From JAAYAY01 sp963674575 (lineage in GTDB: Bacteria > Planctomycetota > Planctomycetia > Pirellulales > Thermoguttaceae): a stretch of DNA of 64,000 nucleotides. Location: contig CAXXQT010000009.1 of assembly GCA_963674575.2 (NCBI GenBank), forward strand, positions 558,001-622,000. Reading direction: 5' to 3'. The notes beneath the pieces are model-generated. The model made no database searches. It saw only the letters and a list, made by a program, of their open reading frames with translations, and was not told where the DNA came from. Positions 44,345-55,700 of this stretch are shown here, in pieces (position 1 is the first letter of the stretch; each line of letters begins with the position of its first letter). Both the position numbers and the translations under genes were made by a program.

Positions 44345-46708
44345 ATGGACGGGCGATTCTGGCAGACAGTTTCCAAAGCATTTCGGGCATTTGGCGGATC
44401 GAGACACACCACGCACAAGCACCCGCGGCGTGCTCCCACCCCCCGGCGGGTTGCCCTGGAACCGTTGGAAGACAGGCGGCTCCTGGCGGTGATCACCGTC
44501 GATTCCCTTGCCGACGGCGCCGTCGACCTGACCGACGGCAACATGACCCTCCGCGATGCGCTAGCCCTCGCGGCCGATGCTGCATATCCGGATGCTGACG
44601 AAATCGTTTTCGCGTCTTCTCTCGGGCTCGATACGACACCGGGGAAGATCGCACTGACCGAGGGAACGCTCGAGATCGATTCAGACGTGACGATCACCGG
44701 GCCCGGCGCGGCCCAACTTGCCGTGAGCGGCGATGCCGATGGCGACGGTACCCCAGACAGTCTCGTCGTCCAGGTGGAACAAGGGGCGACGGTAACACTT
44801 CAACAGCTCGCAATTATCGAGGGCGATGGCGGAATCAACGTCAATCGATCCACGCTCACAATCGACAACTGCCGTATTTCGCAAAACGTCTCCAGCACGG
44901 CGGGCGCGATCCACACCTACAGGAGCGTCCTGTCGATCCACGACTCCACCATCTCGGAAAACTCGGGCGGTGACGGAGCCGGCGTGTATCTTGGCTACGG
45001 AACGCAGGCCGAGGTGACCGGTACAACGATTTCAGGTAATCAAGGCCAATACGGCGGCGCCTTTTACGTCTATTTCACGCCAACCACGCAACTAGTCGTG
45101 ACCGACTCGATCATCTCGGATAACTCCGCCGCCACGGGCGGCGGAATCTACACCTGGGGCCTCGACGGCACGGTGGACGTCCGCAACTCCCTGATCGCGC
45201 GAAATCAAAGCACCACCAACGGCGCTGGCGTCTTTCACAACAGCAACGGCTCCATCACCCTCGGGAACTGCACGATCGCTGGCAACGTGGCCGGAGGAGA
45301 CGGTGGCGGGGTGTGGGCTACGGGGCCCGTGGAAATTGCCAACACGATTGTGGCCGACAACCACGGCGGCAACCTGTATGGTTCCGAGATCGAGGCGGCC
45401 GGCGCCGGCAACCTGATCAGTGTGGATCCCGGCTTCGTTCAAGCCCCTTCGCCCGGAACGGACGGTGCCTGGGGGACGTCGGACGATGTGCCCGGCGATC
45501 TGCATCTTTCCGGCCAGTCCGCGGCGATTGACCAAGGGGACGACGCCCTGGCAACGGATGCTGACGGAACGGCCCTGGCCGTGGACCTGGACGGGGCTCC
45601 CAGGATCGTTCATACCTCCGTGGATATTGGGGCCTACGAATACCAGGGGACCGTGACCCCGAACCGCGAATCTCCCTCGCCGCTGGTCACGACGAATGCA
45701 GACGAAGTCGATCTCTATGACGGTGACATCTCCCTTCGTGAAGCGATCTGGTACGTTGCCTCGGAACAGGCCGCAGCAGACACGATTACCTTTGACGCCT
45801 CCCTGGATGGGACGGTGATTCTGCTCGGGGGCAGCGAGTTGACCGTCAACCGGTCTATGACCATCGATGCGTCCGCCCTCGCTTCGCTGGAAATCAACGC
45901 CGATACCGACGGGAACTCGGCAACCGCCGAAAGCAGTGTCATGCACGTCGCCGGGGGCTACATCGCCGGCCTTAACGTCACCTTGAAAGGGCTTACCCTT
46001 TCCGGTGGCAGTTCCCTCGCGGGCGGCGGCTTGTTCGTCCATGGTGCAGTCCTGGACCTGGAAGCCTGCACCATTACCGACAATATTGCCGACGGAGGCG
46101 ACGGCGGTGGTATTTATGCCGTGGATGCGGAACTAACCGTGTCCGACTCCACCCTGACCAACAACACCGCCCTCAGGGGCGGGGCCATTTACGCCGATCA
46201 CACAACCGTCACCGTTCATGATTCGACGATTCTCGCAAACGCGGCCGATGACGGGGGAGGTGGCCTGGCGGGCTACTACAGCCCCATCGAAATAGTCAAT
46301 TCGGTCATTGCCAAGAACATCAGTGGCAAACGTGGCGGAGGGATCTACAGTCGACTGGGGACCCTGTATGTAGACGCCTCGCGGATCACGGGAAATGCCT
46401 CCGAAGACTACGGTGGCGGGATCTATATTTCCGGCCGCACCTTGACGATCACGAACTCGGAAGTTACGGCGAACAGTGCAGCAGGCTGGGGGGGAGGGGT
46501 CTTTAGTGGTGAAAACTCGGCCACGATTACGAATTCAACGATTTCAGGAAACTCCGCCACGAGCGGTGGCGGGGTGGCCGTGTTCCACGATCAGTTCCGA
46601 GAATATCCCCTGTTCAATAACACGATTGTTGCGTCCAACGAGGGCGGTGATTTCAGCGGCCGCTACCCCCCCCCCCTTGATAGGCGACTCGTTCGAGGGC
46701 TCGAATAA
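44345..46708 (+). CDS. Giant LEPR-XLL surface protein 2, N-terminal part (beta-helix), frameshifted
   Basis: The start is ATG 44345 after CGGAGG. The 787-codon frame begins with LEPR-XLL (VALEPLEDRRLLAVITVDSL) and then a long right-handed beta-helix rich in TISGNQ, SNNTA and GGGIY motifs. A choice-of-anchor-like block (DLDGAPRIVHTSVDIGAYEY) comes mid-way, and a second helix with NSTISGNSATSGGGVAVF follows. At an 11-C run (46666-46676) the frame enters a stop at 46706. The text continues in the next frame, so this is the 5' part of one ~4214-residue gene rather than a separate protein. Confidence 0.85.
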   Translation: MDGRFWQTVSKAFRAFGGSRHTTHKHPRRAPTPRRVALEPLEDRRLLAVITVDSLADGAVDLTDGNMTLRDALALAADAAYPDADEIVFASSLGLDTTPGKIALTEGTLEIDSDVTITGPGAAQLAVSGDADGDGTPDSLVVQVEQGATVTLQQLAIIEGDGGINVNRSTLTIDNCRISQNVSSTAGAIHTYRSVLSIHDSTISENSGGDGAGVYLGYGTQAEVTGTTISGNQGQYGGAFYVYFTPTTQLVVTDSIISDNSAATGGGIYTWGLDGTVDVRNSLIARNQSTTNGAGVFHNSNGSITLGNCTIAGNVAGGDGGGVWATGPVEIANTIVADNHGGNLYGSEIEAAGAGNLISVDPGFVQAPSPGTDGAWGTSDDVPGDLHLSGQSAAIDQGDDALATDADGTALAVDLDGAPRIVHTSVDIGAYEYQGTVTPNRESPSPLVTTNADEVDLYDGDISLREAIWYVASEQAAADTITFDASLDGTVILLGGSELTVNRSMTIDASALASLEINADTDGNSATAESSVMHVAGGYIAGLNVTLKGLTLSGGSSLAGGGLFVHGAVLDLEACTITDNIADGGDGGGIYAVDAELTVSDSTLTNNTALRGGAIYADHTTVTVHDSTILANAADDGGGGLAGYYSPIEIVNSVIAKNISGKRGGGIYSRLGTLYVDASRITGNASEDYGGGIYISGRTLTITNSEVTANSAAGWGGGVFSGENSATITNSTISGNSATSGGGVAVFHDQFREYPLFNNTIVASNEGGDFSGRYPPPLDRRLVRGLE
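46666..46676 (+). other. C11 tract at a frameshift
   Basis: Eleven C residues lie at the exact point where the frame of surface gene 2 shifts by one. With ten C the sequence reads TAC CCC CCC CCC TTG ATA GGC GAC, joining both open frames without a stop. See Findings for the phase-variation versus error question. Confidence 0.95.
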
Positions 46709-49700
46709 CCTCGTCAGCACCACGGCACTTCCCATCGACCCGCTCTTCGTCGACCTGCGGACCTATGCGGATATCGCAGGCGACGACGGCCAACTCAACA
46801 CGGCCGACGACGGCCCCCTTGGCGACTACCGCCTCCTCGACGACAGCCCGGCAATCAACACCGGAAGCAACCTCTACCTGGACGAAACCGATTCCGATGG
46901 GACGGGCCCCGACCTGGAGATCGACCTGAATGCCAGCGGTACGATCGGCGATTACATCCTCGACTCGGACCTGGCGGGCCAGCCGAGAGTGATCGGATCG
47001 GCGGTCGATATCGGGGCGTACGAGTCGCAGAACACCACCGAGTTGGATTTCGGCGACGCACCCGCTCCCTATGCAACCACGCTCCTGGCCAACGGTGCGC
47101 GACACGTTGCCGCCGGACCGATGCTGGGCAGCGTCCGGGACGGAGAGGCGGATGGCGTCCCGTCCACCGACGCCGACGCCGACGACACGACCGGCACAAC
47201 CGACGACGAAGACGGTGTCACCTTCGGCACGATCCAGGTGGGGCAACTGAGTGCCACGGTAACCGTCAACGTCCAATACGCGCCCGCCGGCGCCAAGCTC
47301 GACGCCTGGATCGACTTCAACGGCGATGGCTGCTGGGGCGGACCGCTTGAGCAGATTGCGGACAACGTCAGCGTGGTCGAGGGAAATAACACGATCACGT
47401 TCGATGTTCCCAGTTGGGCCTTGAGCGGCGAAACCTATGCGCGGTTCCGCCTCAGCACGAGCGGCGATCTTGCGCCCACCGGCACCGCCTCCGACGGCGA
47501 AGTGGAGGACTACCGTCTTTCGGTCACGCCGCCTGGAAAAGGCAGCGGGACTTTCGTGCCATGTGAACCGCTGGCGACGAGCCAATTGGGGGCCGAAGCC
47601 GTCTTCGCCGCCGACATGGACGGCGATGGCGATACGGACGTCCTTGCCACATTCTTGGACGGTACGATCGCCTGGTATGAAAATGCCGGAAACCTGGATT
47701 TCCGCGTCCATACGATTCCCAGTTCCGTGGACGAGCCCGTTTCAGTCCATGCAGCCGACCTGGACGGCGACGGCGACATGGACGTGCTTTCCGCATCTTC
47801 GGGCGACGACACCATCGCTTGGTACGAGAACGACGGGAATGGGAACTTCTCGACCCACACGATTACCACCGCGGCCGACGGGGCCCGGTCGGTCTTTGCC
47901 GCCGATATTGACGGCGATGGCATCATGGACGTACTCTCCGCTTCTGCCAATGACGATACCATTGCCTGGTACCGAAACGATGGAGATGCGAATTTCACAG
48001 CCCACACGATTACCACCGCAGCCGACGGTGCATGGTCGGTGCACGCTGTGGACTTGGATGCGGATGGCGATGTCGATGTGCTTTCCGCTTCCTGGAATGA
48101 TGACACGATCGCGTGGTACGAGAACGACGGGAACGGCAACTTCACAATCCACACGATTACTTCCTCGGCAGATCGGGCCACAAGTGTGTTTGTTGCCGAC
48201 GTGAACGGCGATGGCCACCTCGATGTCCTTTCGGGCGCCTATTCCCAGATCACCTGGTATCAGAACGACGGAAATCAAGTTTTTGCAGCACACGAGATTC
48301 CCCATTCGGCCACGGGGGTCCGATGCGTCTATGCCGCCGATGTCGACGGCGACGGCGATACGGACGTTCTCTCCGCCTCCGACGCTGGCGAAATGCTCTG
48401 GTGGTACGAAAATGACGGAAGCGAAGTCTTCACGCCCCGTTACGTTTTCGATACCACAGAGCGAGCTCGGGCAATCCTGGCTGCGGACGTGGACGGAGAT
48501 GGCGACGCTGATATTTTGGCCACGTTGTCTGGTGGCAGCAGGGTGTGGGGCGAAGGCAAGGTCAATTGCTACGAAAATAACGGGAACCAGGGCTTCACAC
48601 CTTATGACATCGCTACCCCGGCTCCTTCCGTCTTGTCAGTCTTCGCGGCCGACATGGACGGTGACGGCGATATGGATGCCCTCTCGGCTTCCCTGCGAAA
48701 TGACCGGATCACCTGGTACGAGAACGACGGGCAGGACTTCACCGCCCACACGGTCACTCGCTCCGCCAATGGAGCCGCTTGTGTCGTCGCGGTCGATGTA
48801 GACGGTGACGGCGATATGGATGTGCTTGCGGCCTCTCGCTTAGACGACACGATTGCCTGGTACGAGAATGACGGCCAGGAAGAGTTCATTCCTCATGTCG
48901 TCACCACCTCCGCATCCGCTGACTGGCCCGGGTCGCTTCTGGCGGCCGATATGGATGGCGACGGCGACATGGATGTGGTCGCGGCGAACTATTACGAGGA
49001 CAACGTCACCTGGTACGAGAACCAAGGCGGCGAGGGTTTTGCGGCCCACGTAATCATCAGCGGCATGGCCGAGGCCATCTGCGTGTATGCCGCTGACGTA
49101 GATGGTGATGGCGACATGGATGTTCTCTCTGCGTCAAACGGCGATGACACCGTGGCCTGGTACGAGAACAACGGAAGCCAGGGGTTCACGGCTCACACGA
49201 TCAGCGCCTCGGCAGACGGGACGCAGTCTGTCTGTGCTGCTGACTTGGACGGCGACGGCGACTTGGATGTGGTCTCGAACAATTTTGACGAGATCTTGTG
49301 GTATGAGAACGATGGAACCGGCAGTTTCGTCACGCGTTCAATTCCCTCCGGCGGGGACTCGGTTAGCAATCTCGTTGCCGCGGACATGGACGGTGATGGC
49401 GATATGGATCTGTTGGCCACGTTTGTTTCACGCGACACGCTCTCGTGGTACGAGAACCAAGGCAACGCATCCTTCACTCGCCACGATATCACCACGACCG
49501 CGGACGGCACCATCTCCGTGTTTGCGGCCGACATGGACGGCGATGGTGATTTGGATGCGATCCTGGCCTCCTCGTACGACAATACGGTTGCCTGGTACGA
49601 GAATCTCTCGCCGGACTTCACGGTTGCCGAGTCCGGCTCCTCAACAACCGTTTCCGAGTCCGGCGTTTCGGACACGTTCACCGTGGCCTTGGACGTAGCG

Positions 49701-52700
49701 CCCGCCAGCAACGTCGTGATCAGTGTAAGCAGCAGTGCCCCTGGCGAGGTCGCCCTGACCCCAGCAACTCTCACGTTCACCCCGGAAAACTGGAATACGC
49801 CTCAAACCGTAGCCGTATCCGCCGTCGATGACTCCATTGTGGACGGCACACGCACGACGACCGTCACCCTCTCCATCGTCGACGCCCAGTCCGACGACGC
49901 GTTTGACGGGTTGCCCGATAAGACGCTTTCCGTCACCAGCATCGACAATGACGTGGCCGGATTCACAGTCACCGAAACCGAGAACGACACGACCGTTTCG
50001 GAAACGGGCGCCGGCGACACCTTCGACGTGGTTCTCAATGCCGCTCCCCTGTCGGACGTATCCCTGACGATCACCATCCTCGATACGGATGAAGTCACCA
50101 CCGACAAGACCACCCTCCTGTTCACCCCCGAGAATTGGAACACGCCTCAAACCGTTACGCTCTCGGGCGTCAACGATTACCGGATCGACGGCGACCAAGT
50201 GACCACGATCACGATTTCGATCGACCAGGCCGCCTCCGACGACGCCTTTGACGCCCTTGCCGACCAGACGGTGACCGTGACGACGACCGACGACAACGTG
50301 GCCGGCTTCTCCGTAAGCCACACGGACGGCGATACAACCGTTTCCGAAGACGGAACCACGGATACGTTTTCCGTGATGCTCGACGTGGCGCCCTCCAGCA
50401 ACGTTGTGATTCTCGTCAGTTCCAGCGATCTTGGGGAAGTCACTGTCGCCACGACCAGCCTCACCTTCACGCCAACGAATTGGAATATTCCCCAGAGCGT
50501 GACGGTCACCGGAGTGGACGATCCGATCGCCGACGGCAGCCAGACGACCGAGATCACTTTCTCCATCGACGACCCCAACTCAGACAATGACTTTGACGCA
50601 CTGGACAACCAGATCCTCACGGTGACGACCATCGACAACGAATCGGTCGGATTCACGGTGACCGAGTCGGACAATTCGACAGCCGTCTCCGAATCTGGCG
50701 CAACTGATACTTTTGCGGTTGCCCTGACCATCGCCCCCCTTTCCAATGTTGTTCTCTTCGTAACCTGCGACGATCTCGGCGAAGCCACCGTCGACCAGGC
50801 CTCCCTCACCTTCACCCCCTCGAACTGGCACATCCCGCAAACCGTTACCGTCACGGGAATGGACGACTTCGTCCTGGACGGTTTGCAGTCCACCACCGTC
50901 ACCCTGGCCGTCGACACCGCCAGTTCGCACGATGCCTTTGACGGCGTGGAAGGTCAGACAGTGCTGGTCACCACAGAGGACGACGACTTCGCCACACTCA
51001 CGGTACTGCACACCGACGACGCGACCGTCGTGGATGAGTCGGGCACGTCCGACACTTTCACCGTCGTCCTCGACGCCGAGCCGGCGAGCGACGTCGTACT
51101 CCTGGTCACCAGCGGAGATCCGGACGAGGCCGGGACCGACGTGACGTCGCTCACCTTCACGCCCTCGAACTGGAACGAGCCACAAGAGGTGAACGTCACC
51201 GGAATCGACGACGTTTTTGTGGACGGTTCCCAGGCAAGCGTGATCGTTCTGTCCGTCGATGCCGCCAATTCGGACGATGCCTTCGACTCCCTCTCCGACA
51301 CCACCGTTCCCGTCACCACCACCGACGACGACGTGGCCGGATACGTCGTCGAGCAAACGCAAGACTCCACCCAGGTCTCCGAATTCGCCACGACCGACAC
51401 GCTCACCGTCGTCCTGACGGCCGCCCCCTTGTCGAACGTCGTCATCACCGTCGCCAGCGGCGATACGGACGAGGCGACCGTTGACAGAACCCAGCTCACC
51501 TTCACGCCCTCGAACTGGAACGAACCGCAGGTCGTCACCGTGACCGGCGTGGACGACACCGTTATCGACGGAGACCAGACGACGACGATCACCTTGTCGA
51601 TTGACGACTCCAATTCCGACGACGCCTTCGATTCCCTCGCGGACCAAACCGTTCTGGTGACGACAACCGACAACGACGACGTCGGCCTGGTTGTCACCGA
51701 ACCGGCCGGCGGCCTGAGCGTTACCGAAGGCGGCACCACGGCGCAATTCACCGTCGCCCTCGATACCCAGCCTGGCGTCAACGTCGTCGTTCTCGTAACC
51801 AGCGGCGACAAGAGCGAAGCGATCGTCTCCGTGGCCTCGCTCACTTTCACGCCGGACAACTGGGACGTGGCCCAGACCGTTACCGTCATGGGCAAGGACG
51901 ACCTCGTCATGGACGGGGACCAGACGACCACGATCACCCTGGCTATCGACGACGCCAACTCCGACGACGCCTTTGACGACGTTCCGGATACGGCCGTGCT
52001 CGTGACCACCACCGACAATGACTCGGCCGGCGTGCTGGTCAATGCGTCGGAACTGGCCACAAGCGAGGCGGGCGGAACGGCCACCTTCACGATCGTCCTC
52101 CGCACTGAACCGGCCGCCGATGTGACCGTCGCGTTCTCGTCCAATGACCTGACGGAAGGCGACATCACGTCTCTCCCCCTGACCTTCACGGCCGGCAACT
52201 GGTACACCCCCCAGGCCGTCACGATCACGGGCCTCGACGATCACCTCCTGGACGGCGACGTGGCCTACACCATCACAGCAGACTTTTCCAGCGACGATCC
52301 CGGCTACGACGAATACCAGCTCGACGCCCTCACCGTGACCAACATCGACGACGACGAGGCCGGCATCACTGTCACCCCGACCACCGGCCTCACGACCAGT
52401 GAATCTGGCGACTCCGCCTCCTTTACCGTCGTCCTCCAGAGCGAACCGACCGCCGACGTCACCATCACCATCACTGGCGACGCCACCGAAGGCGAAATTT
52501 CGCCGGCGACACTGACCTTCTCGGTCAACAACTGGAACGAGCCGCAGGGCGTCACGATCACTGGCCTGGACGATTCAATAGCCGATGGCAACGTCACGTA
52601 CACGCTTCTGACGGACGTCTCCTCGGGCGACAGCGATTACAACGACTACCAACTGCCAGCCCTCACCGTGACCAACGTCGACGACGATGACCCTGGCATC

Positions 52701-55700
52701 ACCATCACCCCGACAGCCGGTCTGACGACGAGTGAATCTGGCGACTCCGCCTCCTTCACCGTCGTCCTCCAGAGCGAACCGACCGCCGACGTCACCATCA
52801 CCGTCACCGGCGACGCCACCGAAGGTGAAGTCTCGCCGGCCACGCTGACCTTCTCGGCCAACAACTGGAACGAGCCGCAAGGCGTCACCGTCACTGGCAT
52901 TGATGACCATGTGGCCGACGGCAACGTGACCTACACGCTCCTGACGGACGTTTCCAGTGGCGACTCGGACTACAACGACTACCAGCTTCCCGCTCTCACC
53001 GTCACCAACGTCGACGATGACGAGCCCGGGATCACCGTCACTCCGACCACCGGCCTCTCCACCAGCGAAACCGGCGACTCGGCCTCGTTCACCGTCGTCC
53101 TCCGCAGCGAGCCCACGGCTGACGTCACGATCACCGTCACCGGCGACGCCACCGAAGGTGAAGTCTCGCCGGCCACGCTGACCTTCTCGGCCAACAACTG
53201 GAACGAGCCGCAAGGCGTCACCGTCACTGGCATTGATGACCATGTGGCCGACGGCAACGTGACCTACACGCTCCTGACGGACGTTTCCAGTGGCGACTCG
53301 GACTACAACGACTACCAGCTTCCCGCTCTCACCGTCACCAACGTCGACGATGACGAGCCCGGGATCACCGTCACTCCGACCACCGGCCTCTCCACCAGCG
53401 AAACCGGCGACTCGGCCTCGTTCACCGTCGTCCTCCAAAGTGAACCCACGGCCGACGTTACCATCACCGTCACCGGCGACGCCGCGGAAGGCGAAATCTC
53501 ACCGACCACGCTTACCTTCTCCGCCAATAACTGGAACGAGCCGCAGGGCGTCACGATCACCGGCGTCGACGATTTCATCGCCGATGGCAACGTCACTTAC
53601 ACGCTTCTGACAGACGTGTCCTCTGGCGACAGCGATTACAACGACTACCAGCTTCCCGCTCTCACCGTCACCAACGTCGACGACGATGACCCTGGCATCA
53701 CCGTCAGCCCGACCACCGGGCTGACGACGAGTGAATTGGGTGCTTCTGCCTCATTCACCGTCGTCCTCCGCAGCGAGCCCACGGCTGACGTCACGATCAC
53801 CGTCACCGGCGACGCCACCGAAGGTGAAGTCTCGCCGGCCACGCTGACCTTCTCGGCCAACAACTGGAACGAGCCGCAAGGCGTCACCGTCACTGGCATT
53901 GATGACCATGTGGCCGACGGCAACGTGACCTACACGCTCCTGACGGACGTTTCCAGTGGCGACTCGGACTACAACGACTACCAGCTTCCCGCTCTCACCG
54001 TCACCAACGTCGACGACGATGACCCTGGCATCACCGTCACCCCGACCACCGGGCTGACGACGAGTGAACTGGGTGATTCTGCCTCATTCACCGTCGTCCT
54101 CCGCAGCGAGCCCACGGCTGACGTCACAATCACCGTCACCGGCGACGCCACCGAGGGCGAAGTTTCGCCGACCACGCTAACCTTCTCGGCCAACAACTGG
54201 AACGAGCCGCAAGGCGTCACCGTCACTGGCGTTGATGACCATGTGGCCGACGGCAACGTGACCTACACGCTCCTGACGGACGTTTCCTCTGGCGACAGCG
54301 ACTACAACGACTATCAGTTGCCGGCTCTCACCGTTACCAACGTGGACGACGACGAGCCCGGGATCACCGTCACCCCGACCACCGGGCTGACGACGAGTGA
54401 AGCGGGCGATTCTGCCTACTTCACTGTGGTCCTCAAGAGCGAGCCCACGGCTGACGTCACGATCACCGTCACCTGCGACGCCACCGAGGGCGAAGTTTCG
54501 CCGACCACGCTAACCTTCTCGGCCAACAACTGGAACGAGCCGCAAGGCGTCACCGTCACTGGCGTTGATGACCATGTGGCCGACGGCAACGTCACCTACA
54601 CGCTCCTGACCGATGTTTCCTCTGGCGACAGCGATTACAACGACTACCAGCTTCCCGCTCTCACCGTCACCAACGTCGACGATGACGAGCCCGGGATCAC
54701 CGTCACTCCGACCACCGGCCTCTCCACCAGCGAAACCGGCGACTCGGCCTCGTTCACCGTCGTCCTCCAAAGTGAACCCACGGCCGACGTTACCATCACC
54801 GTCACCGGCGACGCCGCGGAAGGCGAAATCTCACCGGCCACGCTAACCTTCTCGGCCAACAACTGGAACGAGCCGCAAGGCGTCACCGTCACTGGCGTTG
54901 ATGACCATGTGGCCGACGGCAACGTCACCTACACGCTCCTGACCGATGTTTCCTCTGGCGACAGCGATTACAACGACTACCAACTGCCAGCTCTCACGGT
55001 CACCAACGTCGACGACGATGACCCTGGCATCACCGTCACCCCGACCACCGGGCTGACGACGAGTGAAGCGGGCGATTCTGCCTACTTCACTGTGGTCCTC
55101 AAGAGCGAGCCCACCGCTGACGTCACGATCACCGTCACCTGCAACGCCACCGAAGGTGAAGTCTCGCCGGCCACGCTGACCTTCTCCGCCAACAACTGGA
55201 ACGAGCCCCAGGGCTTCACGATCACCGGCGTTGACGACCATGTGGCTGACGGTAACATCACGTACACGCTCCTGACGGACGTTTCCAGCGGCGACTCGGA
55301 CTACAACGACTACCAGCTTCCTTCGCTCACTGTCACCAACGTGGACGACGACGAGCCCGGGATCACCGTTACTCCGACTACGGGGCTGATTACCAGTGAG
55401 AATGGTGACACCGCCTCCTTCACTGTGGTCCTCCAAAGCGAACCCACGGCCGATGTGACGATCCCCATTTCCACGACGAACGACGCCGAAGCCACTGCCT
55501 CGCCCGTCACTCTCACGTTCACCCCCGTAAATTGGGACACGCCGCAGGCGGTGACCGTGACGGGCGTCGACGACGATGTCGACGATGGGGACGTGAGCTC
55601 CATGGTCGTGATCGGCGCGGCGGTCAGCGACGACCTTGCCTACAACGGCTGGGACGCCGACGACATTCAGGTGACGAACGAGGACAACGACGAAGAGTTC

